From: UBA1100 sp964533265 | Lineage (GTDB): Bacteria > Verrucomicrobiota > Verrucomicrobiia > Limisphaerales > UBA1100 | Assembly: GCA_964533265.1 (NCBI GenBank) | Contig: CAZHJW010000001.1 | Coordinates: 1-64,000, forward strand | Reading direction: 5' to 3' | DNA length: 64,000 bases | Made by a program: the position numbers and the translations under genes | Notes under the pieces: generated by a model | What the model saw: only the letters and a program-made list of their open reading frames with translations | Databases searched by the model: none | Told to the model about the DNA's origin: nothing | Shown: piece after piece, positions 55,282-64,000 of the stretch | Numbering within the stretch: position 1 is the stretch's first letter | Layout of the letters: every line of letters starts with the position of its first letter

Positions 55282-56040
55282 TTACTTCACTGTATTGCAC
55301 AGTGCCTGCATATCTCCAATTCGCACTTCGAGCTTATCTCCACTGTCTATGGGGGCCACCCCGCTGGGTGTTCCTGTGAGGATGATATCTCCAGGGAGGA
55401 GTGTCATGTTGGTAGAAATGAAACTCACTAGCTGCGCGCAATTGAATATCATTTGGCTTGTATGTGAGTTTTGTCGCAATTGGCCGTTTTGAAAGAGTTG
55501 AATTGTGAGGTCTTGAGGATCAATTTTTGTCTCAATATACGGGCCAATTGGTGTAAAAGTATCAAAACTCTTGGCCCGCGCCCATTGGCTTTCGCTATGT
55601 TGGATATCCCGATCACTGATATCCTGAGCTGCGGTGTAGCCAAAGATATAACGGCCAGCAGCTTGTGGGGAAACATTTCTTATGCGGCGACCTATCACAA
55701 TTGCCAGTTCAGCCTCAAAATCATTCCGATGTGTCGGAAACGGGATTTCTATTTTACCGCCATCAGGAATCAAGGAAGTTGGGGCTTTGAGCCAAAAAAG
55801 AGGCTGAGTTGGGGGTGTTAAATTAGATTCACGGGCGTGATCGGCGTAATTCAAGCCCACAGCGATAACCTTACTCGGTGCCACCGGGATAAGAGTCCGA
55901 ATTCCCTTGGTAGGCGTTATGGGCCTTTTCACGTAGGATGGAGACCCGAAAACATCACCTTTTAATTTGTATAGCTTCCCGTCTACGACCTTGGCATAGA
56001 AAATGTCATCACCCTTTTGAAAACGTCCGATAGAGGCCAT
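55282..56040 (-). CDS. Fumarylacetoacetate hydrolase family protein
   Basis: A 252-residue enzyme of the FAH/2-hydroxyhepta-2,4-diene-1,7-dioate isomerase family. It has VAVGLNYADHARE, metal ligands in FEAELAIVIGRRI and QDISDRDIQ, then TPIGPYIETK and GTPSGVAPID. These enzymes cleave or isomerise beta-diketo acids, but the true substrate cannot be read from sequence. It lies between proS and a short AT-rich gap before folB. Confidence 0.9.
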   Translation of the reverse strand: MASIGRFQKGDDIFYAKVVDGKLYKLKGDVFGSPSYVKRPITPTKGIRTLIPVAPSKVIAVGLNYADHARESNLTPPTQPLFWLKAPTSLIPDGGKIEIPFPTHRNDFEAELAIVIGRRIRNVSPQAAGRYIFGYTAAQDISDRDIQHSESQWARAKSFDTFTPIGPYIETKIDPQDLTIQLFQNGQLRQNSHTSQMIFNCAQLVSFISTNMTLLPGDIILTGTPSGVAPIDSGDKLEVRIGDMQALCNTVK

Positions 56041-56165
56041 GCGCGCGAGTTATTAACAGTTTTATAACAAAAGCTGCAAGATAAAAACCGTAGGTATATC
56101 CATTGAAATCGGAGTAATTATGATATTTATTCAATGTGTTATTAATATTTCGCGAATTTTTTCCA
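56041..56165. other. AT-rich spacer downstream of folB
   Basis: A 125-bp AT-rich gap between folB and the FAH-family gene, both on the minus strand. It contains no gene, tRNA or clear hairpin terminator. It probably holds the promoter of the FAH-family gene. Confidence 0.3.
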
Positions 56166-56519
56166 CTAGGCAGGAAATCTTTTAATTTTCACAGAAACGT
56201 AGGCAGTAGCCGGTAAGATAAACTTTTTAATTTCCACGGAGACGAGCTTTACCTTGAATTTAGCTAATATGAACGAGGCAATATCTTCGGCTAAAGTTTC
56301 GATTAATTTACGCTCCCGTTCCGCGCATACTTCCTTAACACACAAATAAACCGAATGGTAATCGATTGTCGCCATCAAATTGTCTTCTGCTGACGCTTTC
56401 GTAAAGTCGGTCTCTAGTTCCAGTGATATGAGCAGGCGCTGAGGTGTTTGCCGTTCTTCATCAGGAACTCCAATGCTGCATCGAGCTTCAATATCGGAGA
56501 TTAGTATTCTATCATTCAT
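56166..56519 (-). CDS. folB: Dihydroneopterin aldolase
   Basis: A 117-residue folate-pathway enzyme that splits dihydroneopterin into 6-hydroxymethyl-dihydropterin and glycolaldehyde. The pattern GVPDEERQTPQRLLI with a conserved Glu, DYHSVYLCV, IETLAEDIASFIL and the conserved C-terminal Lys in IKKFILPA fits the family. Its start overlaps the HAD phosphatase stop (ATGA), so the two are coupled. Confidence 0.9.
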   Translation of the reverse strand: MNDRILISDIEARCSIGVPDEERQTPQRLLISLELETDFTKASAEDNLMATIDYHSVYLCVKEVCAERERKLIETLAEDIASFILAKFKVKLVSVEIKKFILPATAYVSVKIKRFPA

Positions 56520-57169
56520 GATAACGAGTCAACAGGGGGCCACTTCCAGGATGACAAATCTAGTGATTCTTTTAGATGACCTAAATTATTCGCTATAAAA
56601 TCTGGTTTCACTTGCTCTAATTGGTTTCTCTTGTTGTAGCCGGTAAGGACTGCGCAGGAGCCTACTTCGCCCAATTTCGCCGTTTCAACATCATGCTGCA
56701 TGTCCCCAATAAAAATAGTTTCTGCAGGAAGTAGTTTGTTTTCACTAAGTATTTGGGAAATTTTTTCCCGCTTATCCATGACCCGAGTATATTCCATATC
56801 AAAATCGAAGTAGACCGTCTTCGATTGTACTTTGTAATGGTCAGGATGAATTGTGCTAAGTAAAAAAGTTTTCAGGTCGCTGTTTTTACAATAATCAAAA
56901 AAAGCTTTCGCATGAGGTAGCGGCCTAATATTCCTTTGCTCTTCTTTAAAGCTTTCCTTATACCACTCCTCCAATACATCGAGCGGAACGCCAGGAGTGA
57001 TACGTTCGTAAAACGCATCAAAGGGCAGGCAGAATTCGGACCTGAATTGATCAAGAGAAAGCGCAGAGTGCCCGCATTTCTCAATCGTAAAATTGGTCGA
57101 GATCCATACTGCTTCTAAATCATCAACCAAAGTTCCGGACCAGTCAAAAATCACATTACGGATCATCAC
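56516..57169 (-). CDS. HAD-family hydrolase
   Basis: A 217-residue predicted phosphatase. Motif I reads DWSGTLVDD with nucleophile D9, but the second residue of the DxD pair is Ser11, not Asp. Motif II is FLLSTIHP, and motif IV is IFIGDMQHDVETAK. The alpha-helical cap lies between. The substrate is unknown; it lies between an MFS gene (14-bp overlap) and folB. A nucleotide or sugar phosphate is a reasonable guess but is not shown. Confidence 0.82.
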   Translation of the reverse strand: MMIRNVIFDWSGTLVDDLEAVWISTNFTIEKCGHSALSLDQFRSEFCLPFDAFYERITPGVPLDVLEEWYKESFKEEQRNIRPLPHAKAFFDYCKNSDLKTFLLSTIHPDHYKVQSKTVYFDFDMEYTRVMDKREKISQILSENKLLPAETIFIGDMQHDVETAKLGEVGSCAVLTGYNKRNQLEQVKPDFIANNLGHLKESLDLSSWKWPPVDSLS

Positions 57170-58556
57170 CTTGACCCTTGGCGGTGGTTTTTTCAGGCAT
57201 AATGATAAATTTAGCGGCTGGGATTGCAGCTAATATCGCAATTACTGCGCAAATCAAATAAGGTAAATCGATTCGAATATCCATTAGGCCGAGAGCAAAA
57301 AGGGGGCCAATAATTCTAGCCAAACTGCCCACGCTTTGAGTGACCCCCATCACTTCGCCTTGCTCTTCTGCAGAAGCATTCAATGATATCAGGCCAAATG
57401 TCGGTGCTCGGTATAAACTGGAGCTAACAGCAAATAGCGCTAAAATAATCATTAGGCACGCCAAGCCTGTGCCGTGCGTGCAATAAGGCATAAAAGCAAG
57501 GCTGAGGCCGACGAAAGATATCCCTATAACAACCAGTTTCTTTTCTCCCAGATATTTTACAAGCGGGCCTATGCATCCACCCTGAACGATGGCCCCGATA
57601 AAGCCGCAAAAAGCCATCAGCCAATACGCTTTTGTTTTGGTTGTGTTGATTTGCGCGGAATTGTCTTCAAGTCGATCCAGCCTACCAGTGGTAGATGCGG
57701 TTAAGGTCTCGCCGCTCCGGGAAACAGCAAGTCGATCGCCTTTACGGACTTCATCCCCATCGTTTACCTCCCACCTAAGGCCTCCTCCTTCCGGGAGATC
57801 AACCTCTTCCACGAATTGAAAGTTACCCGGCCTTTCTTTCGTGCCGGCGAAAAGAACAGCAAAAGTGGACTCGAAGCATGTGAAGCAAAATGTTGCTAAG
57901 AAAAAAATGCCGATCAGATATCCAAGTTGCGGTCTTTTTAAAACTTCCGCCAGCTGGTTTAATCTTGGGGAGGGCTCGGCCGGCTCAGATTCAGGACTGC
58001 GGCTTTCTCCCAATATGAAAAACGCAAGTATTAGATTGAAACCACAAATGCTGGCAGCCACCCATCCCGGGCCTGCAACACCAAACCAGCCAGCACTCAG
58101 GGCACCTAGAACCGGTCCAAAGATAAATCCGAATCCAAAGGCCATGCCGATAAGGCCCATTCTTTTGGATCGATCTTCTGGTGGAGATATATCAGCAATA
58201 TAAGCGCTGGCTACTGAAAGGTTTGCCCCACATATTCCGGCTGCTAAACGGGAAGTTAAAAGTAGTAAAACAGATTTTTCAACACAACCTATCGCAAACA
58301 CGAAATAAGATATACATGCTCCAGCTGTACTCACCAATAAAACCGGGCGCCGACCGACTCGATCGCTCAAACGCCCCCATATGGGCGAGAATATAAATTG
58401 CATTAAAGAGTAAGCGGCAACAATGCCTCCTGCCGCTAGGCCAGAGGCTCCGAATTCCTTGCTATACAGAGGCAGCATTGGCAGAACAATTCCGAAACCG
58501 ACAAGGTCGATAAACACTGTCAGGAATATGATCAGTAATGAGGCTTTTCTTGCCAT
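57156..58556 (-). CDS. MFS transporter with periplasmic lipoyl-like insertion
   Basis: A 466-residue, twelve-helix transporter. The loop between helices 2 and 3 is GRLSDRVGRRPVLL, as in the TetA/DHA1 drug-proton antiporters. Between helices 7 and 8 (about residues 240-306) it carries an unusual stretch, VEEVDLPEGGGLRWEVNDGD plus VRKGDRLAV and TASTTGRLDRL. This looks like half of a biotinyl/lipoyl barrel-sandwich without the acceptor Lys. The loop should face the periplasm. The substrate is unknown. Confidence 0.88.
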   Translation of the reverse strand: MARKASLLIIFLTVFIDLVGFGIVLPMLPLYSKEFGASGLAAGGIVAAYSLMQFIFSPIWGRLSDRVGRRPVLLVSTAGACISYFVFAIGCVEKSVLLLLTSRLAAGICGANLSVASAYIADISPPEDRSKRMGLIGMAFGFGFIFGPVLGALSAGWFGVAGPGWVAASICGFNLILAFFILGESRSPESEPAEPSPRLNQLAEVLKRPQLGYLIGIFFLATFCFTCFESTFAVLFAGTKERPGNFQFVEEVDLPEGGGLRWEVNDGDEVRKGDRLAVSRSGETLTASTTGRLDRLEDNSAQINTTKTKAYWLMAFCGFIGAIVQGGCIGPLVKYLGEKKLVVIGISFVGLSLAFMPYCTHGTGLACLMIILALFAVSSSLYRAPTFGLISLNASAEEQGEVMGVTQSVGSLARIIGPLFALGLMDIRIDLPYLICAVIAILAAIPAAKFIIMPEKTTAKGQGDDP

Positions 58557-58610
58557 AACAGAAAGCGCGAAACCTATCCTTGGAAGCGGGAGGTATAAAG
58601 GATAATTGCT

Positions 58611-61600
58611 TTAAATATTATGTATCTCAAAGCCTTGCTCGCAGCTATCTTTAGTTGGAGCAGGCCTTTGACTGCCGTAAAGCCAGCCCCAAGAATGCTT
58701 GATGTCCTCGAGTATTACATACCCGGCGGGCACAAGGACCAACGTAACAATCGTTGCGAACATAACCCCGAAACTGAGTGAGATGGCCATCGGCACAAGA
58801 AACTGTGCTTGGACGCTCTTCTCAAAAAACACTAGTGGTGCTAGGCCGGCAAAGGTTGTTAAAGATGTTAAAAGTATAGCTCGGAATCGGGCTACTCCGC
58901 TCACCCGGACCGCATCAATAATCCCCTTATATTTAGGTCGGTTGCGGTTCACATAATCAACCATGACCAAACTGTCATTTACAACGATTCCGGTTAAGGC
59001 CACCACACCAAACATAGAGAGTATTGTGAGGTCCATGCCCATAATTAAATGACCCAAGACTGCGCCGATTAATCCAAAAGGGATCGCACACATGACAATA
59101 AACGGCTGCAAATATGAGCCAAAGGGGATGGCTAAAAGCGCATATATGATAACCATAGCGACTAAATATGAACGAAACATACTGGCAAGTGTCTGTTCCT
59201 GCTCTTGGCGGTCCCCTACAAATGTGTACTGCAGTCCCGGGTTTTTGTCTAATAAAGTGGGCAGTTCTTCACTTCTTAGGCGATTAATTATCTTGTTAGA
59301 TTCAACTTTTTTAATATCAACATCAGCAGTGATATTAACCGAACGCCTTCCGTCAACCCTGCGAATAGTCGCATACCCCCTACCCTCTGTTGCCGAGGCA
59401 ATTTGAGTCAAAGGTATCTGCTTGCCTGTGGAAGTACGGATTCTCAGGTCGTATAAATCTCGAACGGACTGACGATTAATTTTTGGGTACCTCACCATCA
59501 CTTTTACATCGTCCCTGTCACGCTGAATACGTTGTGCTTCCTCACCATAAAAAGCTTGGCGCACTTGCCTGGCTAAGTCCTCCTGTCGCAACCCTAATGC
59601 ATGCCCCAGCTCATTAAGTTCCAAATTAATCTCCCGCTTCCCTAGCCTGAACGAATCACTAATATCCCGAACACCGTCTATAGCCTTGAGTTGATCCTTC
59701 AGTTCGAGAGCCGCTGTCTGGAGCGTTTTTATATCGGGCCCACTTAATCGAATGTTAATTGGCTTTCCTGCAGAAAATATACTTGCACTAAAGCCAACTT
59801 CAACGGCGCCTGGAAATTCGCCCGCCAATTCTCTCCATCGATTGGCTATCTCCTGACTGGTGATTGTTCTTTCTTCCGATGGAGCCACCTCAAGGTGAAC
59901 CTCCCCTTTATGACTGCCAAAATGGCTCGACCCATAATTACCACCAGCTTTTTCAGCCTCGGTTCTGAAAGGTTGTTGCCCTACAGAGGCAAGTGAATGG
60001 AGAATCACATTCGTATTCCCTGAACCACCGGAAAATTCTACTTCCATTTTTTCTGCTGCAGCAGACAAGCGCCTTATAGCTTCAGTTGTTTTTTCAACTG
60101 GTATACCTCTTGGGTAAGTGATCCAAGCAGCCACATTGTCGCCTTCTACCGGCGGAAAGAAAGTAAACCGGAAATGCCCTCCGGCATAGCCCGCCACAGT
60201 AAGCATCAAAGCTGAAAATCCAATGCAGACGGTTAGATATCTCCATTTCAAGCAGAAATCTAAGGTTGGCTGATAAATCTTAAGGGCAAATTGTTCTGCA
60301 GCAGAAGCAAAAAGGTTCTGAAAGCGAGCCCAAAGACTTTGAGGCTTAGCGGTGTGGGCGTCTGGTAAATCTCTTAAATGAGCAGGGAGGATGACCAAGC
60401 ATTCAAGGAGTGAAAAGAATAAGGTGGGGATTACAATCAAAGGAATAAAGCGCAATATTTTCCCAGTATTACCTTCGACTTGAAGTAGCGGATAAAAAGC
60501 CGCAATTGTGGTGAGAACACCAAAAACCACTGGCCGCGCGACTTCCTTGGCTCCTGCTAGCGTGCTCTTAATCCCCGGCCCGTAACGTTGTTGGTAAGTG
60601 TAGATATTCTCCCCCATAACAATTGCGTCATCCACCACAATCCCAAGTACTACGATGAACGCAAAGAGGCTAATCAGGCTAATTGAAACATCCATGCTCG
60701 GCATTAGCCATAGAGTTCCCAAAAATGAAACAGGGATGCCAAAAGTCACCCAAATGGCAAGTCGGAATCGGAGGAACAGGGCCAAAATTAAGAAGACCAA
60801 AATTAAACCTGCCTTCCCATTCCGATAGAGCAAGTCTAACCTTCCGCGTAAATAGCTTGAGTCATCCTGCCAGGTCTCGAGAGACACTCCTGCCGGCATA
60901 GTTGCCTGCGCCGAAGAAACATATTGTTTTGCCGCTTCTGAAATTTCCAGCGCGCCCTGGTTGCCGACTCTAAAAACTTTAACTAAAGCGGCGGGTCGCC
61001 CATCAAACATCGAATTGGAATCGACCTCAGCAAATCCATTATTGATGACCGCCACCTCTCCAAGAGTCATTCGTGAACCATCGACATTAGTTCGCAGCGG
61101 CAACCTCTCAAAATCTTTTTTACTATATGCTTGGAAATTTGATCGAAGGAGAATTTCGCCTCCGCCTGTCTTGATAGAGCCACCAGGAAGATTCAATGAA
61201 CTACGACGGATTGCAGCAGCCACTTCATCAAACGTTAACCCGAATCGGCGCAGGTCATCCTCACGCAGTTCGATTGATATTTCATAAGGCCGCACATTAA
61301 ACAGTTCAACTTGAGAAATCTCGGGTAGAGCTAACAATTCGTCTCGGACTCTTTCGCCTGATCGTTTTAGGGCCATCTCACCCGCATCTCCGTAAACAGC
61401 TACATTGATGACCTGTTTGCGGATAATAAAATCTGTAATAACAGGTTTTTTCGCTTCCTCAGGAAATGTCTCAATGGCGTCGACTCTTGCCTTAGCCTTA
61501 TCCAAAAATGAATCTGAGTCGGTTTGAGGTAAAAGCTCTATCGAAATAACCCCTGTATTCTCAGATGATCTGGAGACAACCTGTTTTACACCCGAGAGCC

Positions 61601-61820
61601 CCTGTACAGCCTGTTCAACACGAGCACAAATCATTTCCTCAACTTCTTCCGGGGCAGCCCCCGGGAACGGGACCTCAATCAAAACCCAATCAGAGTCAAA
61701 CTCCGGGAACACTTCTTGTTTGATTTGAGGCACGGCCATTAATCCCGAAATAATCACAAAGGCTGCGACTAAATTGGCAGCAACCCTATTACGCGCAAAC
61801 CATTCTACAAGGCGATTCAT
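58611..61820 (-). CDS. RND-family efflux permease
   Basis: A 1069-residue inner-membrane pump driven by proton flow. It has the AcrB/MexB layout: N-terminal helix, two large periplasmic loops, twelve helices, and the proton-relay Asp pair in VLGIVVDDAIVMGENIY. GIVVNDSLVMVDYV marks the second half. The substrate range (drug, lipid or metabolite) is unknown. It is encoded after its adaptor with a 4-bp overlap. Confidence 0.94.
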   Translation of the reverse strand: MNRLVEWFARNRVAANLVAAFVIISGLMAVPQIKQEVFPEFDSDWVLIEVPFPGAAPEEVEEMICARVEQAVQGLSGVKQVVSRSSENTGVISIELLPQTDSDSFLDKAKARVDAIETFPEEAKKPVITDFIIRKQVINVAVYGDAGEMALKRSGERVRDELLALPEISQVELFNVRPYEISIELREDDLRRFGLTFDEVAAAIRRSSLNLPGGSIKTGGGEILLRSNFQAYSKKDFERLPLRTNVDGSRMTLGEVAVINNGFAEVDSNSMFDGRPAALVKVFRVGNQGALEISEAAKQYVSSAQATMPAGVSLETWQDDSSYLRGRLDLLYRNGKAGLILVFLILALFLRFRLAIWVTFGIPVSFLGTLWLMPSMDVSISLISLFAFIVVLGIVVDDAIVMGENIYTYQQRYGPGIKSTLAGAKEVARPVVFGVLTTIAAFYPLLQVEGNTGKILRFIPLIVIPTLFFSLLECLVILPAHLRDLPDAHTAKPQSLWARFQNLFASAAEQFALKIYQPTLDFCLKWRYLTVCIGFSALMLTVAGYAGGHFRFTFFPPVEGDNVAAWITYPRGIPVEKTTEAIRRLSAAAEKMEVEFSGGSGNTNVILHSLASVGQQPFRTEAEKAGGNYGSSHFGSHKGEVHLEVAPSEERTITSQEIANRWRELAGEFPGAVEVGFSASIFSAGKPINIRLSGPDIKTLQTAALELKDQLKAIDGVRDISDSFRLGKREINLELNELGHALGLRQEDLARQVRQAFYGEEAQRIQRDRDDVKVMVRYPKINRQSVRDLYDLRIRTSTGKQIPLTQIASATEGRGYATIRRVDGRRSVNITADVDIKKVESNKIINRLRSEELPTLLDKNPGLQYTFVGDRQEQEQTLASMFRSYLVAMVIIYALLAIPFGSYLQPFIVMCAIPFGLIGAVLGHLIMGMDLTILSMFGVVALTGIVVNDSLVMVDYVNRNRPKYKGIIDAVRVSGVARFRAILLTSLTTFAGLAPLVFFEKSVQAQFLVPMAISLSFGVMFATIVTLVLVPAGYVILEDIKHSWGWLYGSQRPAPTKDSCEQGFEIHNI

Positions 61821-63073
61821 TCAGACTCCCTCGCCAATATCACCTCCATACTTTCTTTAAATGAATCGAGTTGAGTGATGCATACTTGTTGTCCTTCTTT
61901 GAGGCCTAAGACATATACATGCCCGCGTTCATGGCGAACTATCTCTACCTTCAAAGAACTCAATTTCTTTTGTTTGTATAAAAACACTTGCTGATTATCG
62001 CGTAGCGCTGTTCCTGGAATACGATATACATTGGGAAGCGGGGCACCTTTTATCGCGGCTTTGAGCAACAAGCCAAAGCGAAGAGGTTCTTTATTCGCAT
62101 CATAAGGTTTGTTCACCCTCGCAACCACGCTAAGTGTCTGTGTCTGAGGGTCTACGTCTCCGTATATTCTAGTTAAATGCCCATTCCAACTGTGACGACC
62201 GGAAACCAAAACAACCTCTGGTTTCGCTTGTTTTAACTCTTCCGACCTAAATCCAAGCAATTCGAAATCTTCCGAGGATAGCGGAACCTTAATCTCGCAG
62301 TAATCTGTTTTTTGCAAGGTTAAGGCAGGAGTTGTAGAGGCAACTGAAGATCCTACGTCAATTGAGATGCGGCTAATTCTTGCATCGAACGGCGCAGCAA
62401 CAATGCAACGGTCTATATCCAGCAATGCTTGATCCTTAATCGCCTCGGCTGCTTTCAATACTGCTTCGCCGGTTCGGGCTCTGATAGTTGCAGCACTTGC
62501 CTGGGCCTTAGCAGAAGCTATCGCCGCTAGTGCTTCATTTATTTGTGGCTTTCTAACAAGCAGGTCAGGCGGGTCCCCTTTCCTTCCCAGCAACAGCCAT
62601 TCCTGGTTTGCGGCTAATGCTTCTGCTTTTTCCCGAAACAATATTGCTTTAGCCTGAATCGCCTGGGCTTCTGAAGATTCAACTTGAGCAAATGAATTCG
62701 TAATTGCCGCTTTAGCGGAGGCGATTTCCGATTCAGCTTTTTTCAAAGCCAGCTTGTAATCACTGCTATCTATCTCGTATAGCCTTTGCCCTTTATTAAC
62801 CAAGGCACCCGAAAAAACCTTTTCCGACATTGAGACAATCCTGCCACTAACTTCCGGCCCAAATGCAATGGTTCGCCCCGGTTCGACAATCCCTTGAGAG
62901 TGAATTAAGGGCACATAGATCTCAGGTTTGACAGGAATAACTTCAACAGTAGGGCGGAACGGCGCTACTATTTCCGGAGTAATTACTTTTCTGTTTTTCA
63001 GCAACCAAAAGGCACCTAAAGATCCGCTGCCAAGCATGATTAAAGGAAGGAGTATTTGGAGTGAACGCCTCAT
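61817..63073 (-). CDS. RND efflux periplasmic adaptor (membrane fusion protein)
   Basis: A 418-residue protein with an N-terminal membrane anchor (ILLPLIMLGSGSLGAFWLLK), a beta-barrel/lipoyl core (IAFGPEVSGRIVSMSEKVFS and CIVAAPFDARISRISIDVGS) and an alpha-hairpin (about 115-215). It links the RND permease to the outer-membrane channel. ATGA overlaps (4 bp) couple it to the genes on both sides. Confidence 0.92.
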   Translation of the reverse strand: MRRSLQILLPLIMLGSGSLGAFWLLKNRKVITPEIVAPFRPTVEVIPVKPEIYVPLIHSQGIVEPGRTIAFGPEVSGRIVSMSEKVFSGALVNKGQRLYEIDSSDYKLALKKAESEIASAKAAITNSFAQVESSEAQAIQAKAILFREKAEALAANQEWLLLGRKGDPPDLLVRKPQINEALAAIASAKAQASAATIRARTGEAVLKAAEAIKDQALLDIDRCIVAAPFDARISRISIDVGSSVASTTPALTLQKTDYCEIKVPLSSEDFELLGFRSEELKQAKPEVVLVSGRHSWNGHLTRIYGDVDPQTQTLSVVARVNKPYDANKEPLRFGLLLKAAIKGAPLPNVYRIPGTALRDNQQVFLYKQKKLSSLKVEIVRHERGHVYVLGLKEGQQVCITQLDSFKESMEVILARESE

Positions 63074-64000
63074 TTGCCACTTCTTTTGGTGTTAAAACCT
63101 CCACCTAAGGCAAGGTGTAGATCAACCCTATTATCCAGCTCTAGTTTATTAATAGTGGTTAAGTGCATCCTGGCTTCAATAAGCCTGTTTTGCGATTCAA
63201 TCAATTCATGCAAGGAACCTGTTCCAAGATTAAATCGATGTTTGGCAAGGGCTAGAAGATCGCTTGAGCCATTAACGACAGCCTTCTGATGCTTATGTTG
63301 TTCAGAGAGGTAAGCGCTTTTGTTAAGAGCGTTTTCCACTTCCCGAAAAGCATTCATGACAATATTCCGATGATGCAAAACTTTCTCTTCAGCCAGTAAT
63401 TTACTTTCGTTAACACGCTCTTTTCGCTCATCTCTCAGAAGTATATTTTGAGTAATGCTGCTGCCCATTACCCAGGTCAAAAAATTGCCATTAATTAAAT
63501 CCTTAAGCTGATTGCTGGAAGTTCCCGCAGAATTGGTGAGAAATACTTGAGGCAATAACCCGGCTTTACTTTCAGCTATACGAGCATCTGCGGCCCTTAT
63601 ACGAAATACTGAGGCAGCTATGTCAGGTCGACGCGTCAATATATGGGAGGGAACACCTATCGGGATAGTTTCAGGCATTCTCGGCAAGGTCTCAGCATGA
63701 GCTATTCGACCGCTAGGGTATCGGCCTAATATGATTTCGAGGGCACGGGCAAAATGGTCTTCACGCAATAGGTATTCATTGAATTGCGCTGTCACGCTGG
63801 CTAAATTCGTTTCAGACATACGTATATCCGACGCAGCTCCACGTCCAAGTTGATATCTTACCCCGGTCTGCTCTTTGACTATCTTAGCTGTTTGGATCAG
63901 CTCCTTGGCCAGAGAGGTTTGAATCCTAGCTTCACATAATAACAACCAACTCTTAACTACTTGAGCCGCCAAAGAATGCCGCACCGCTGAATGATCCATT
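63070..64000 (-). CDS. TolC-family outer-membrane factor (N-terminal part beyond window)
   Basis: At least 309 residues of the C-terminal two-thirds of an outer-membrane efflux protein. The frame continues past base 64000; the ATG at 63999 is most likely internal. Family features include TGVRYQLGRGAASDIRMSET, LTRRPDIAASVFRIRAADAR, and the coiled-coil repeats of the second half (AFREVENALNKSAYLSEQHK). It forms the exit channel for the neighbouring RND pump. The overlap with the adaptor is 4 bp. Confidence 0.9.
   Translation of the reverse strand, partial: MDHSAVRHSLAAQVVKSWLLLCEARIQTSLAKELIQTAKIVKEQTGVRYQLGRGAASDIRMSETNLASVTAQFNEYLLREDHFARALEIILGRYPSGRIAHAETLPRMPETIPIGVPSHILTRRPDIAASVFRIRAADARIAESKAGLLPQVFLTNSAGTSSNQLKDLINGNFLTWVMGSSITQNILLRDERKERVNESKLLAEEKVLHHRNIVMNAFREVENALNKSAYLSEQHKHQKAVVNGSSDLLALAKHRFNLGTGSLHELIESQNRLIEARMHLTTINKLELDNRVDLHLALGGGFNTKRSGK

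Noticed and set aside
1..64000. CRISPR arrays, insertion sequences, prophage or tRNA genes
   Set aside because: I looked through the intergenic gaps for regularly spaced repeats, transposase motifs, T-loop sequences such as GGTTCGAATCC and phage genes, and found none. Gaps are short except at 40.1-41.4 kb.

Overview
This 64 kb window looks like chromosomal DNA of a free-living Gram-negative bacterium of the PVC group, most probably Verrucomicrobiota. The inference rests on the combination of a secreted sulfatase, a fused SecD-SecF, a GldA/GldFG/DUF4340-type ABC cluster, terpenoid-cyclase-fold secreted proteins, many small lipoproteins and a 31-residue AURKAIP1/COX24-type ribosomal protein. 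No 16S rRNA is present, so the assignment is inference. Most genes are core housekeeping genes packed tightly with 4-bp start/stop overlaps. I see no CRISPR array, prophage, IS element or tRNA.

Layout. 1-3.2 kb: a partial sulfatase (-), then rarA and 5-formyl-THF cyclo-ligase (+). 3.2-9.7 kb: a minus-strand envelope operon running ABC ATPase, GldF-GldG fusion permease, DUF4340 protein, two related coiled-coil membrane proteins and a small lipoprotein. 9.8-13.4 kb: TPR lipoprotein, tiny ribosomal protein, hisG and purN. 13.4-17.6 kb: two overlapping amidohydrolase-family genes (+) in which two of three domains have lost the metal motif. 17.7-22.2 kb: sodA, hisH, rlmN and glgP. 22.2-24.6 kb: three exported proteins (+). 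24.6-38.8 kb: two minus-strand runs, gyrB-gyrA and rho-WYL regulator-smc-trxB-hisB-ECF sigma-anti-sigma, separated by a strong terminator. 39-40 kb: cysK.

40.1-41.3 kb: the most striking region. About 1.1 kb has no credible protein gene. On the minus strand it reads as one large structured RNA, with many perfect hairpins (including GNRA and UUCG loops), long-range helices, an internal pseudoknot, pairing of its two ends and a textbook intrinsic terminator. A 20-bp inverted repeat lies just upstream, over a candidate promoter. I cannot assign it to a known RNA family from sequence alone.

41.4-44.3 kb: a SecD-head-like lipoprotein, an M23 peptidase lipoprotein and an aminotransferase (+). 44.3-58.6 kb: a long minus-strand run of tsaD, ctpA, ispD, recJ, a PGPGW protein, secDF, yajC, tgt, proS, a FAH-family enzyme, folB, a HAD phosphatase and an MFS transporter with a lipoyl-like insert. 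58.6-64 kb: a complete RND pump and adaptor and a truncated outer-membrane factor, with translationally coupled starts. Histidine genes (hisG, hisH, hisB) are scattered rather than in one operon.
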